Assembly (NCBI RefSeq): GCF_000425745.1
Contig: NZ_AUEA01000013.1
Span: 1-64,000 of the forward strand
Direction: 5' to 3'
Length of the DNA stretch: 64,000 bases
Origin: Pseudomonas cremoricolorata DSM 17059 = NBRC 16634
GTDB taxonomy: Bacteria > Pseudomonadota > Gammaproteobacteria > Pseudomonadales > Pseudomonadaceae
The position numbers were made by a program, and so were the translations under genes. Every line of letters starts with the position of its first letter. Position 1 is the stretch's first letter. Positions 10,425 to 18,519 of the stretch are shown in pieces. The notes under the pieces are model-generated. The model worked only from the letters and a program-made list of their open reading frames with translations. It was not told where the DNA came from and searched no databases.

Positions 10425-10854
10425 TACCCGCATCGCCCAGAACACGGAAGTTACCTTGCACTTCGCTTTGCATCTGGAAAACGGCGATACCGTCGACAGT
10501 ACATTCGACAAGTCGCCGGCCACCTTCAAGGTCGGCGATGGCAGCCTGCTGCCGGGCTTCGAAACCGCCCTGTTCGGGTTCAAGGCCGGTGACCGTCGCA
10601 ACCTGTCGATTGCCCCGGAACATGCGTTCGGCCAGCCCAATCCGCAGAATGTGCAGGTCATGCCGCGCTCGCAGTTCAGTGACATGGAGCTGTCCGAAGG
10701 ACTGCTGGTGATCTTCAACGACGCCGCCAACGCCGAGTTGCCAGGTGTCGTCAAAGCCTTCGATGAAGAGCAGGTCACCATCGACTTCAATCACCCACTG
10801 GCTGGCAAGACCTTGAGCTTCGAGGTGGAGATCCTCGAGGTGAAGGCGCTGTAA
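10417..10854 (+). CDS. fkpB: FKBP-type peptidyl-prolyl isomerase (SlpA/FkpB)
   Basis: This 145-aa SlyD-like prolyl isomerase/chaperone has an FKBP domain with the GDTVDSTF opening, the [10 protein letters not shown] segment, GFKAGDRR and the EHAFG motif before an insert-in-flap region. It lacks SlyD's His-rich tail. Its place between lspA and ispH is conserved in Gammaproteobacteria. It is a cytoplasmic folding helper; specific clients are unknown. Confidence 0.93.
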   Translation: MTDTRIAQNTEVTLHFALHLENGDTVDSTFDKSPATFKVGDGSLLPGFETALFGFKAGDRRNLSIAPEHAFGQPNPQNVQVMPRSQFSDMELSEGLLVIFNDAANAELPGVVKAFDEEQVTIDFNHPLAGKTLSFEVEILEVKAL

Positions 10855-10868
10855 GCCTGGAGCCGAGC

Positions 10869-11816
10869 ATGCAAATCAAACTCGCCAACCCCCGTGGTTT
10901 CTGTGCCGGGGTCGATCGGGCGATCGAGATCGTCAACCGTGCCCTGGAAGTCTTCGGCCCGCCTATCTATGTGCGCCATGAAGTGGTGCACAACAAGTTC
11001 GTCGTCGAAGACCTGCGCAACCGTGGCGCAGTATTCGTCGAGGAACTGGACCAGGTCCCGGACAACGTCATCGTCATCTTCAGCGCCCACGGTGTTTCAC
11101 AGGCGGTGCGTCAGGAGGCCGAAGGCCGTGGACTGAAGGTGTTCGACGCCACTTGCCCGCTGGTGACCAAGGTGCATATCGAGGTCGCCAAGTACAGCCG
11201 TGACGGTCGCGAATGCATCCTCATCGGGCATGCGGGTCACCCTGAGGTGGAAGGCACCATGGGCCAGTACGACGCCAGCAATGGCGGTTCGATCTATCTG
11301 GTGGAAGATGAAGACGACGTCGCCCGCCTGCAGGTGCGCGACCCCGAGCATCTGGCCTTCGTCACCCAGACGACGCTTTCGATGGACGACACCAGCCGGG
11401 TCATCGACGCCCTGCGCACGCGTTTCCCGCAGATCGGCGGACCGCGCAAGGACGACATTTGCTACGCCACGCAGAATCGCCAGGATGCGGTCAAGCAATT
11501 GGCCGATGAAAGCGATGTGGTGCTGGTGGTGGGCAGCCCGAACAGCTCCAACTCCAACCGTCTGCGCGAACTGGCCGAGCGCATGGGCACCCCGGCGTTC
11601 CTCATCGACGGCGCCGAAGACCTGCAGCAAGCCTGGTTCGAGGGTGTCGAGCGGATCGGCATCACGGCCGGGGCTTCGGCACCCGAGGTGCTGGTGCGCG
11701 GTGTGATCGACCAGCTCAAGGCCTGGGGTGCCACCGATGCAGCCGAGCTCGATGGCCGCGCCGAGAACGTCACCTTCTCGATGCCCAAGGAACTGCGGGT
11801 TCGTTCACTGCTGTAA
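10869..11816 (+). CDS. ispH: 4-hydroxy-3-methylbut-2-enyl diphosphate reductase
   Basis: This 315-aa iron-sulfur enzyme catalyses the last step of the MEP isoprenoid pathway, giving IPP and DMAPP. The three cluster cysteines lie in GFCAGVDRA, in ATCPLV and in [10 protein letters not shown]. The substrate-binding segments [10 protein letters not shown] and [11 protein letters not shown] are present. It is the last gene of the ribF operon. Its 3' end overlaps the convergent pilin gene by 12 bp. Confidence 0.97.
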   Translation: MQIKLANPRGFCAGVDRAIEIVNRALEVFGPPIYVRHEVVHNKFVVEDLRNRGAVFVEELDQVPDNVIVIFSAHGVSQAVRQEAEGRGLKVFDATCPLVTKVHIEVAKYSRDGRECILIGHAGHPEVEGTMGQYDASNGGSIYLVEDEDDVARLQVRDPEHLAFVTQTTLSMDDTSRVIDALRTRFPQIGGPRKDDICYATQNRQDAVKQLADESDVVLVVGSPNSSNSNRLRELAERMGTPAFLIDGAEDLQQAWFEGVERIGITAGASAPEVLVRGVIDQLKAWGATDAAELDGRAENVTFSMPKELRVRSLL

Positions 11817-12302
11817 GGGGCCTGCGGCACACAGGGGCGTGCTCACAGCCCCTGTGTCCAGCCTGATTCTGCCGCTACTGGCGATCATCACCTGATGTTC
11901 GCTGCGCGCGCCCCGGCACAGGTGCAGAGTCGCGGCGTAGAACGCCTCGCCGGGCTTGAGTGGGATGCCCAAGGCGCTGAATCTCACCTGCTTGCCGCCG
12001 TTGCTGAAAATCCTCAAGGGTCGTGACAGCCTGCGTTCTTGCAGCAACTGTCCATCGCCCACCCGCAGCGTCTGCCAGCCCTTTCCCCAGTCCCCCTCGA
12101 GCGCTTCCAGCAGCATCGACTCGTCGTGCAGCACGGCGTAGTTGCGCGCGTGACGCAGGGCCTGGGCAAGGTCCCGGGCGGCAATGCTCAGTTGCAGGTC
12201 TTCTCTGAGTTGCCCGTAGGCCGTTACGCCAAGCAGTGCCAGTCCGGTCGCGATAGCCAGTGCCAGCGACAGTTGAATCAGTGTTGCGCCTTGTTGCTTC
12301 AT
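11805..12302 (-). CDS. FimT/FimU (GspH)-like minor type IV pilin, atypical leader
   Basis: This 165-aa pseudopilin has a short leader and then an N-terminal hydrophobic helix (MKQQG, cleavage, [15 protein letters not shown]). The start is at 12302, where GGGAGA lies upstream, rather than at an earlier in-frame ATG at 12338. The mature residue 1 is Ala instead of Phe and residue 5 is Gln instead of the near-invariant Glu. The C-terminal half has the GspH/FimT beta region with two Cys. It is divergent from the pilV-, pilW- and pilX-like genes and convergent with ispH. It is probably a pilus tip or priming pilin; the exact subtype is uncertain. Confidence 0.8.
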   Translation of the reverse strand: MKQQGATLIQLSLALAIATGLALLGVTAYGQLREDLQLSIAARDLAQALRHARNYAVLHDESMLLEALEGDWGKGWQTLRVGDGQLLQERRLSRPLRIFSNGGKQVRFSALGIPLKPGEAFYAATLHLCRGARSEHQVMIASSGRIRLDTGAVSTPLCAAGPLQQ

Positions 12303-12412
12303 CGTGCATTTCTCCCAAGTCGTGCTTTTCTTCAGCATCGCGACGTGTTGAGGCGCCGTCAGTCGGGCGCGGCGACCGCGTGCAGAGGGAAATGTCTCCG
12401 GAGGAAGCAGGG

Positions 12413-12775
12413 ATGCGGGCAGGGCAATGCGGCATGACGCTGCTTGAAGTCATCGTGGGCCTCGGCGTGTTGGCCGCCGGGGTGTTGAGCGCCACCGCGC
12501 TACAGTTGCACGCGTTACAGGCCACCGATGATTCGCGCCGGCACACGGCAGCGGTGTGGCTGGCGCAAGGGGTGATGGAGTGGAGCCGGGCGGCCGGCCC
12601 GCTCTCCGCCAGTCAGCAAGCGCTCTGGCAGGCACGGCTGAAGGCAGAGCTGGATGAGCAGGCGCAGGGCCATATCGTGCAGGGTGAGCGGGCGCCGCGG
12701 GTCACGCTGGGCTGGCCGCGGCGGCAAATGGCTGAACAGGCCTGGGTTCGCCTTAACGACGAAGCCTTGCCATGA
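12413..12775 (+). CDS. pilV: PilV-like minor type IV pilin
   Basis: This 120-aa prepilin has the leader MRAGQCG, then MTLLEVIVGLGVLAAG with Glu at mature position 5. The ATG at 12413 is used because GGAGG at 12400-12404 lies 8 bases upstream; an in-frame ATG at 12392 is possible. It is shorter than P. aeruginosa PilV. It overlaps the pilW-like gene by 4 bp. The order pilV-, pilW-, pilX-like matches the minor-pilin operon of Pseudomonas, whose products form the initiating tip complex of the pilus. Confidence 0.78.
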   Translation: MRAGQCGMTLLEVIVGLGVLAAGVLSATALQLHALQATDDSRRHTAAVWLAQGVMEWSRAAGPLSASQQALWQARLKAELDEQAQGHIVQGERAPRVTLGWPRRQMAEQAWVRLNDEALP

Positions 12776-13410
12776 GCGCTCGGCAACGGGGGTTCGGTTT
12801 GCTCGAGGTGCTGCTGGCCGTGGCGCTCGGCGCAATCTTGCTTGCCGGCGTGAGCCAAGTGTTCGCGGCGGTGTATCAGGGGTGGCGCTGGCAGGGGGCG
12901 GCCTTGCAGATGCAGGGCGATGCGCGACTCGCGCTCAAGCGCATGGCCGAGGATATTCGCATGGCCGGGATGTTTGGCTGTTTGCAGCTCGATGAGGATG
13001 ATTTTGCCAGTGCAAGCGCAGCCCAGGCATTTGCAGCGCCGGTGCAAATAGCGGCAGGGCAGTTGAGTCTGGTCGTTGCGGAACTGCCGGGGCACAGCGG
13101 CGCCGCTGACTGGACGCTGCTCACCGATTGCCAATCCAAGGCAAGGGTGGAGGAAGGCCGTGCGCGCGGCGAAGCAGGTCGCATGGCCATACCCATCAGT
13201 CGGCTGGTCTACCGACTCTCTGGTACCCGTCTGCTGCTGGAGCGGGGGGGCAGCCGACAACCTTTGCTCGAGGATGTGCAGGCCTTGCGTGTCAGGCAAC
13301 TAGAGCATGGGCGAATCGAGATCGAGCTTGAGCTGCACCAGGCGGCCCATGCACTGACGCAGCATCACCGGCTCAGCGTCGCCCTGCGCAATGGGGCCTT
13401 GACGCCATGA
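12772..13410 (+). CDS. pilW: PilW-like minor type IV pilin
   Basis: This 212-aa prepilin has the leader MSARQRG followed by FGLLEVLLAVALGAILLAG, with a canonical Phe1 and Glu5. The RMAEDIRMAGMFGC segment after the helix is typical of PilW proteins. It overlaps its neighbours by 4 bp on both sides, so translation of the three genes is coupled. It is expected to be assembled at the tip of the type IV pilus. Confidence 0.82.
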   Translation: MSARQRGFGLLEVLLAVALGAILLAGVSQVFAAVYQGWRWQGAALQMQGDARLALKRMAEDIRMAGMFGCLQLDEDDFASASAAQAFAAPVQIAAGQLSLVVAELPGHSGAADWTLLTDCQSKARVEEGRARGEAGRMAIPISRLVYRLSGTRLLLERGGSRQPLLEDVQALRVRQLEHGRIEIELELHQAAHALTQHHRLSVALRNGALTP

Positions 13411-13877
13411 GCCGGCAGCGCGGTGTGGTGTTGTTGATCAGCCTGCTCCTGAGCCTGCTGCTGGCCTTGCTTGCCGCCTCGGCATTGCACGACGCGCTTA
13501 ACGATACCCGCCAGGCCGAGTACCTGCTCAAGGGCGTGCAAGCTTTTGAACAGGCCGAAGCGACGCTGCTGCAAGCGGCAAGCCAGTTGCCTGTTGCCGT
13601 GGCCGTCTGTAAAGGCTGCCCGCCGCCGATACGGCCCCATGCACTACAAGGTCAGTGGCAATCGGCTGCCAATGGCTTCTACCAGATACAGAACCTTGGC
13701 ACGACCGAGCGTGCCAGGCACAGAGCACGGGGGGAGCCTGTGAGTCTGTTCAGAATTACTGCGGTGAGTGCGCAGTCGCAGTCGCGGCAGGTGATCGAAG
13801 GGGTCTATGCCGTGGCTGAAGGCGAGTGGCAGGTGCCGCAGCGCATCCTCTGGCGCCAGCGCTCGCGAGAGGAATGA
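13407..13877 (+). CDS. pilX: PilX-like minor type IV pilin
   Basis: This 156-aa protein has the N-terminus MSRQRG then VVLLISLLLSLLLALLA. There is no Glu at mature position 5, as in PilX/GspK-type tip pseudopilins, which lack this residue. The family segment LLKGVQAFEQAEATL follows the helix. It closes the overlapping pilV-W-X run. No pilY1 adhesin follows. Downstream, up to thiO, lies a stretch that looks like a degraded pilE (see next entry). Confidence 0.78.
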   Translation: MSRQRGVVLLISLLLSLLLALLAASALHDALNDTRQAEYLLKGVQAFEQAEATLLQAASQLPVAVAVCKGCPPPIRPHALQGQWQSAANGFYQIQNLGTTERARHRARGEPVSLFRITAVSAQSQSRQVIEGVYAVAEGEWQVPQRILWRQRSREE

Positions 13878-14069
13878 TCGGCAGTCAGCTCAAGTGGGAG
13901 GCAGTGGTTGCGCGGCGTGGCGGTGAGCGGCATTCTTGCGGCCATTGCCTGCCCCAGCTCCCCAGACACCCTGCGCCGCATGGCACGCAGGTGGTCGTCG
14001 CCCGCTGGGCAACCTGTAGCGCGGAAGGTGCCCGCTGCAGCCTGGATTACTCGGATGTTGGATCAATAG
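13878..14069 (+). pseudogene. Possible relic of a pilE-like pilin gene
   Basis: The 63 codons in frame after the pilX stop, up to the TAG just before thiO, contain no ATG. At 13917-13961 they encode VAVSGILAAIACPSS, which closely resembles the pilin helix end seen in PilE/PilA proteins (VAxxGILAAIAxPSY). The leader and the usual globular domain are not recognisable. The position after pilX is where pilE sits in other pseudomonads. It is either a decayed pilE or chance resemblance in a spacer. Confidence 0.4.
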
Positions 14070-15179
14070 ATGAACAAGCAAGTGGTGGTGGTCGGTGCTG
14101 GGGTGATTGGTCTGCTCACGGCGTTCAACCTGGCGATGAAAGGCGCACAGGTAAAGCTGTGCGAGCAGGGCGAGGTGGGGCGTGAGTCTTCGTGGGCGGG
14201 CGGTGGCATCGTCTCGCCGCTCTATCCGTGGCGCTACAGCGCAGCGGTGACGGCGCTGGCACACTGGTCGCAGGATTTCTATCCGCAGCTGGCCGAGCGG
14301 TTGTTCGCCAGCACCGGCATCGACCCTGAGGTGCACACCACTGGCCTTTATTGGCTCGACCTGCCGGAGCAGGATCAGGCCCTGGAGTGGGCCGAGCAGC
14401 AGCAGCGGCCATTGCGTGAAGTGGACATCGCCCAGGTCTATGAAGACGTGCCCGCGCTCGGTCCGGGATTCGCCCAGGCGATCTACATGGCCGGCGTGGC
14501 GAACGTGCGTAATCCGCGTCTGGTCAAGGCGCTGACCGCAGCGCTGCAAGCGTTGCCGAACGTCACCTTGCATGAGCAGTGTCAGGTGCGAGGGTTCGTT
14601 CATGGGCAGGGACGGGTAACGGGCGTCGACATCGTTACCGACACCGGCGCCAGCGTGTTGGCGGCGGACGATGTGGTGCTGTGTGCTGGGGCCTGGAGCG
14701 GCGATCTGCTGCGCACGCTCGATATCGAGCTGCCGGTGCAGCCGGTCAAAGGGCAGATGATTCTGTTCAAGTGCGCCGAGGACTTTCTGCCGAGCATGGT
14801 ACTGGCCAACGGTCGCTACGCGATACCGCGTCGTGACGGGCACATTCTGGTGGGCAGTACCCTGGAGTATGCAGGCTACGACAAGCAGCCCACGCAACAG
14901 GCGCTGGAGAGCCTCAAGGCCTCAGCGTTCGAACTGCTGCCGGCGCTGGAAGAGGCAGAAGTGGTCGGGCATTGGGCGGGGCTGCGGCCAGGATCGCCCG
15001 AGGGTATTCCCTTCATCGGCGAAGTGCCGGGGCACCCCGGTCTGTGGCTCAACTGCGGGCATTTCCGCAATGGCCTGGTGCTGGCGCCGGCGTCATGCCA
15101 ACTGTTCTGTGATCTGCTCAGTGGCGCGGCGCCGATCATCGACCCCGCGCCCTATGCGCCGGCCGGCCGTCTGGGCTGA
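14070..15179 (+). CDS. thiO: FAD-dependent glycine oxidase ThiO
   Basis: This 369-aa D-amino-acid oxidase family flavoprotein has an N-terminal dinucleotide fold (VVVGAGVIGLLTAFNLA), then the SSWAGGGIVSPLYPW substrate-side segment and a C-terminal GLRPGSPEGIPFIGE block. ThiO oxidises glycine to iminoglycine for the thiazole ring of thiamine. In Pseudomonas it commonly sits next to the minor pilin genes, as here. No thiamine riboswitch is seen upstream. Confidence 0.9.
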   Translation: MNKQVVVVGAGVIGLLTAFNLAMKGAQVKLCEQGEVGRESSWAGGGIVSPLYPWRYSAAVTALAHWSQDFYPQLAERLFASTGIDPEVHTTGLYWLDLPEQDQALEWAEQQQRPLREVDIAQVYEDVPALGPGFAQAIYMAGVANVRNPRLVKALTAALQALPNVTLHEQCQVRGFVHGQGRVTGVDIVTDTGASVLAADDVVLCAGAWSGDLLRTLDIELPVQPVKGQMILFKCAEDFLPSMVLANGRYAIPRRDGHILVGSTLEYAGYDKQPTQQALESLKASAFELLPALEEAEVVGHWAGLRPGSPEGIPFIGEVPGHPGLWLNCGHFRNGLVLAPASCQLFCDLLSGAAPIIDPAPYAPAGRLG

Positions 15180-15201
15180 CCTCGGCACGCCGCACGTCGC
15201 C

Positions 15202-15432
15202 TCAGCGCGGTGACTGCGGCCCCTGTTCCAAGTGCTGCTGGCTGCAATACCAGTCGCCACTGCGGCGTAGCGCACGGTCGGTGGGCAAGTGCACGCCACA
15301 GTGGGCGCAGCGCACCATGCGCAGTGGGTCGTCGAGGCGGGTCGGGTTTTGTGCTTGCTGGCTGATCTTGAATTTGCGCCACAGCCAGAAGGCAGCGGCG
15401 ATCAGGGCGATCCAGAACAGTAGGCGAATCAT
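15202..15432 (-). CDS. Small membrane-anchored protein with a CxxC-type zinc motif
   Basis: This 76-aa protein has one N-terminal membrane helix (about residues 3-18). A soluble tail then carries MVRCAHCGVHLP and GDWYCSQQHLEQ, probably three Cys and a His binding one zinc. It resembles a short conserved Pseudomonas family found between thiO and bamD, which I recall being named after a P. putida PP0621 homologue. The function is unknown. It lies downstream of the bamD terminator, so it likely has its own promoter. Confidence 0.78.
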   Translation of the reverse strand: MIRLLFWIALIAAAFWLWRKFKISQQAQNPTRLDDPLRMVRCAHCGVHLPTDRALRRSGDWYCSQQHLEQGPQSPR

Positions 15433-15483
15433 GGTGTCCGGCTTGTCGGGGGAAGGGGAGCACAGTCTAGGATGCTGCCCACG

Positions 15484-15509
15484 AAAAAGGGAGGCCTGAG
15501 CCTCCCTTT
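15484..15509 (-). terminator. bamD terminator
   Basis: The 10-bp stem AAAGGGAGGC / GCCTCCCTTT (15486-15495 with 15500-15509) has a 4-nt loop. Read on the minus strand it is followed by a T-run, 18 bases past the bamD stop. Confidence 0.85.
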
Positions 15510-15526
15510 GTCATGTTGCGCTGCAA

Positions 15527-16546
15527 TCAGTCGAACAGGCCGAAGGTTGCGTAGCTGAACCACGAGCGGCCCTTGTCGGCTTCTTTCGGGCCTGCAGGCA
15601 GGATCGGGTCACCGTTTTCGTCCTTGGCCAGCAGCTCACGCGGGATATCGTCGCGAGCGTCCTGGAACTGACGAACCACATCCTGGTTGGCGCGGGTTTC
15701 GCCCGGCGGCAGCGGGGTGTCGGTTTCGATCAGGCCGAGGGTGGCCTTGGACAGCCACGAGCGGCCGTCGGCGTCGCCTTTGGTTGGCTCGAAGCTGCCG
15801 TCTTTCAGGCTCGGGTGGTCGGGGTAGTTGAGCTTGAGCGCTTCAAGGCTGGTGGCGGCCAGTTCGTCGAGGTGCATCTTCTGGTACGACTCGACCATGA
15901 TCGCCAGGCCATCGCCGACCGACGGCGTTTCCTGGAAGTTTTCCACCACATAGCGACCGCGGTTGGCGGCAGCCACGTAGGCGTCACGGCTCAGGTAGTA
16001 GTCAGCGACATGGATTTCGTACGAGGCCAGCAGGTTGCGCAGGTAGATCATGCGCTGCTTGGCATCGGGCGAGTAGCGGCTGTTGGGGAAGCGGCTGGTG
16101 AGCTGGGCGAACTCGTTGTACGAGTCGCGAGCCGCGCCCGGGTCACGCTTGGTCATGTCCAGCGGCAGGAAGCGCGCGACGATGCCGCGGTCCTGGTCGA
16201 ACGAGGTCAGGCCCTTGAGGTAGTAGGCGTAGTCGACGTTCGGGTGCTGGGGGTGCAGGCGAATGAAGCGCTCGGCCGCCGACTTGGCAGCCTCCGGCTC
16301 GGAGTTCTTGTAGTTGGCGTAGATCAGCTCGAGCTGCGCCTGGTCGGCGTAGCGGCCGAACGGATAACGCGACTCCAGCGCCTTCAGCTTGTTGGTGGCG
16401 CTGGTGTAACTGTGGTTGTCCAGGTCAGCTTGCGCCTGCTGGTACAGTTCGGCTTCGCTGAGGTTCTCATCAATGACTTCCTTGTTCGAGGAACAGGCAG
16501 CAGTGAGTCCGAGGATGGCGATAAGCAGCAGGTGTTTCACTTGCAT
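15527..16546 (-). CDS. bamD: Outer membrane assembly lipoprotein BamD
   Basis: This 339-aa lipoprotein of the BAM complex, with TPR repeats, helps insert beta-barrel proteins into the outer membrane. The start at 16546 gives [18 protein letters not shown] with a lipobox ending in Ala-Ala-Cys; the longer reading frame to 16708 is rejected. The YfiO core (about residues 25-250) contains [20 protein letters not shown] roughly 80-residue C-terminal extension absent from E. coli BamD (245 aa) holds two copies of a GRSWxSxATxGL motif, the second at the very C-terminus. It is divergent from rluD. Confidence 0.95.
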   Translation of the reverse strand: MQVKHLLLIAILGLTAACSSNKEVIDENLSEAELYQQAQADLDNHSYTSATNKLKALESRYPFGRYADQAQLELIYANYKNSEPEAAKSAAERFIRLHPQHPNVDYAYYLKGLTSFDQDRGIVARFLPLDMTKRDPGAARDSYNEFAQLTSRFPNSRYSPDAKQRMIYLRNLLASYEIHVADYYLSRDAYVAAANRGRYVVENFQETPSVGDGLAIMVESYQKMHLDELAATSLEALKLNYPDHPSLKDGSFEPTKGDADGRSWLSKATLGLIETDTPLPPGETRANQDVVRQFQDARDDIPRELLAKDENGDPILPAGPKEADKGRSWFSYATFGLFD

Positions 16547-16694
16547 GGCGGCTTGCGTCCCTTTGACGGCCGCTGTCTTGGGCGGTGCCGTCCTGTTATG
16601 ATGAGCGCCCCCGGAAACACCCGGGGCAAAAGAAGCCGTATTTAACCACAAGCACGCAGCCGAAACCAAAGGCTGTACGCCCGCTGAATCGAGC

Positions 16695-17657
16695 ATGTCC
16701 GAGATCATTCAACTTAGCGCAGAAGTCCCCTCCGAACTGGGTGGCCAACGCCTCGACCAGGTCGCCGCCCATTTGTTCGCCGAGTACTCGCGTTCGCGCC
16801 TGTCTTCGTGGATCAAAGATGGCCGTCTGACTGTCGATGGCGCGGTACTGCGGCCGCGCGACATCGTCCACGGCGGCTCGCTGCTGGCCCTCGAAGCCGA
16901 GCACGAAGCCCAGGGCGAATGGGAAGCCCAGCAGATCGAGCTGGACATCGTCTACGAAGACGATCACATCCTGGTCATCAACAAGCCTGCCGGGCTGGTC
17001 GTGCACCCTGCGGCCGGGCACGCCGATGGCACCTTGCTCAACGCACTGCTGCACCACGTGCCGGACATCATCAACGTGCCGCGCGCCGGTATCGTTCACC
17101 GCCTCGACAAGGACACAACCGGTCTGATGGTGGTGGCCAAGACCCTGCAGGCGCAGACCAACCTGGTCGATCAGCTGCAGCGCCGCAGCGTCAGCCGCGT
17201 GTATGAATGCATCGTGCTCGGCGTGGTCACCGCGGGCGGCAAGATCGATGCCCCGATCGGTCGCCACGGTGGTCAGCGCCAGCGCATGGCCGTGACCGAA
17301 GGCGGCAAGCCGGCCATCAGTCACTACCGGGTGCTCGAGCGCTTCCGTCTGCACACCCATGTGCGGGTCAAGCTGGAAACCGGCCGCACCCACCAGATCC
17401 GCGTGCACATGGCGCATGTCAACTTCCCGTTGATCGGCGACCAGACCTACGGTGGCCGCTTCCGCATCCCGCCGGCAGCCAGCCCGACCCTGGTCGATGC
17501 GCTGAAGACCTTCCCGCGTCAGGCGCTGCACGCGCGTTTCCTCAAGCTGATTCACCCCGCCACTGGCGAGACCATTGGCTGGGAAGCGCCACTGCCCGAT
17601 GATTTCGTCTGGTTGCTGTCGCTGCTCAAGCAAGATCGCAGCGATTTCATCGGATGA
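16695..17657 (+). CDS. rluD: 23S rRNA pseudouridine(1911/1915/1917) synthase
   Basis: This 320-aa enzyme has an N-terminal S4 RNA-binding domain ([13 protein letters not shown]...[12 protein letters not shown]) and an RluA-type catalytic domain with [14 protein letters not shown], where the Asp is catalytic, and the [15 protein letters not shown] block. It modifies helix 69 of 23S rRNA. It is divergent from bamD and overlaps pgeF by 4 bp, the conserved rluD-pgeF-clpB order. Confidence 0.96.
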   Translation: MSEIIQLSAEVPSELGGQRLDQVAAHLFAEYSRSRLSSWIKDGRLTVDGAVLRPRDIVHGGSLLALEAEHEAQGEWEAQQIELDIVYEDDHILVINKPAGLVVHPAAGHADGTLLNALLHHVPDIINVPRAGIVHRLDKDTTGLMVVAKTLQAQTNLVDQLQRRSVSRVYECIVLGVVTAGGKIDAPIGRHGGQRQRMAVTEGGKPAISHYRVLERFRLHTHVRVKLETGRTHQIRVHMAHVNFPLIGDQTYGGRFRIPPAASPTLVDALKTFPRQALHARFLKLIHPATGETIGWEAPLPDDFVWLLSLLKQDRSDFIG

Positions 17658-18394
17658 GCGGTCTGACGCACGCGCTGCTGTATCCCGACTGGCCGGCTCC
17701 GGCCACCGTTGGAGCGTGCGTCACCACCCGTGACGGCGGCGTCAGCCTGCCGCCCTACGACACTTTCAACCTCGGCGACCATGTCGGCGATGACCCACAG
17801 GCCGTCGAGGAAAACCGCCGTCGTCTGTGTCAGGCACTGGCGGTGCGTCCAGCCTGGTTGCAGCAGGTGCATGGCATCGAGGTCGCCCACGCCGACCCGA
17901 GCCAGGTGCCGCAAGCCGATGCCAGCTGGACCGCCACCCCCGGCATCGCCTGCACTGCCATGACCGCCGACTGCCTGCCAGTGCTGTTCTGTGACCGCGC
18001 CGGTACCCGCGTCGCCGCCGCCCATGCCGGCTGGCGTGGCTTGGCCGCTGGCGTGCTGGAGGCGACCCTCGATCAGTTGCAGGTAGCGCCCGAGCAGGTG
18101 CTGGTGTGGCTTGGTCCGGCGATTGGTCCGCAAGCCTTCGAAGTGGGCGAGGAAGTGCGCGACGCCTTCACCGCACAACACCCCGAGGCCCATGCCGCGT
18201 TCGTTGCTGGTGACCGGCCCGGCAAGCTGCTCGCCGACATCTATGCGCTGGCGCGCATTCGCCTGGCGGCCCGCGGCGTCACTGCGGTGTACGGCGGTGG
18301 GCTGTGCACGGTCAGCGATGCACGCTTCTTTTCCTATCGACGCACGCCACGAGGCGGGCGCTTCGCATCCCTGGTCTGGCTCACGGGCAACTGA
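17654..18394 (+). CDS. pgeF: Purine nucleoside phosphorylase / laccase-domain protein PgeF (YfiH)
   Basis: This 246-aa protein of the YfiH (DUF152) family shows the metal and active-site blocks [28 protein letters not shown] and [15 protein letters not shown]. The family was first called a polyphenol oxidase. It has since been shown to cleave nucleosides and to edit a wrong peptidoglycan precursor in E. coli. It is translationally coupled to rluD. Confidence 0.92.
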   Translation: MSGLTHALLYPDWPAPATVGACVTTRDGGVSLPPYDTFNLGDHVGDDPQAVEENRRRLCQALAVRPAWLQQVHGIEVAHADPSQVPQADASWTATPGIACTAMTADCLPVLFCDRAGTRVAAAHAGWRGLAAGVLEATLDQLQVAPEQVLVWLGPAIGPQAFEVGEEVRDAFTAQHPEAHAAFVAGDRPGKLLADIYALARIRLAARGVTAVYGGGLCTVSDARFFSYRRTPRGGRFASLVWLTGN

Positions 18395-18414
18395 CCTGCA
18401 TCAACCCCGCTAAG

Positions 18415-18442
18415 CTTGAATCTTCCAGAATCAGCCACATCT
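18415..18442 (+). promoter_or_regulatory. Putative sigma-32 heat-shock promoter of clpB
   Basis: CTTGAA (18415-18420) matches the sigma-32 -35 element. After a 14-nt spacer, CCACATCT (18435-18442) matches CCCCATNT at 7 of 8 positions counting N. It lies about 80 bases upstream of the clpB start and just after the pgeF stop. clpB is a classic heat-shock gene, which supports the call. Confidence 0.75.
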
Positions 18443-18519
18443 ACTGGTTATCTCCGGCAGGTTTTCTTCATCAGGTGTGTCCATCGCTCCGGCCTGCCCT
18501 TATTCAGGAAGGTATCCCC

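Noticed and set aside
13826..14185. 119-codon frame overlapping pilX, the spacer and thiO
   Set aside because: It has no recognisable domain and overlaps two confident genes in other frames.
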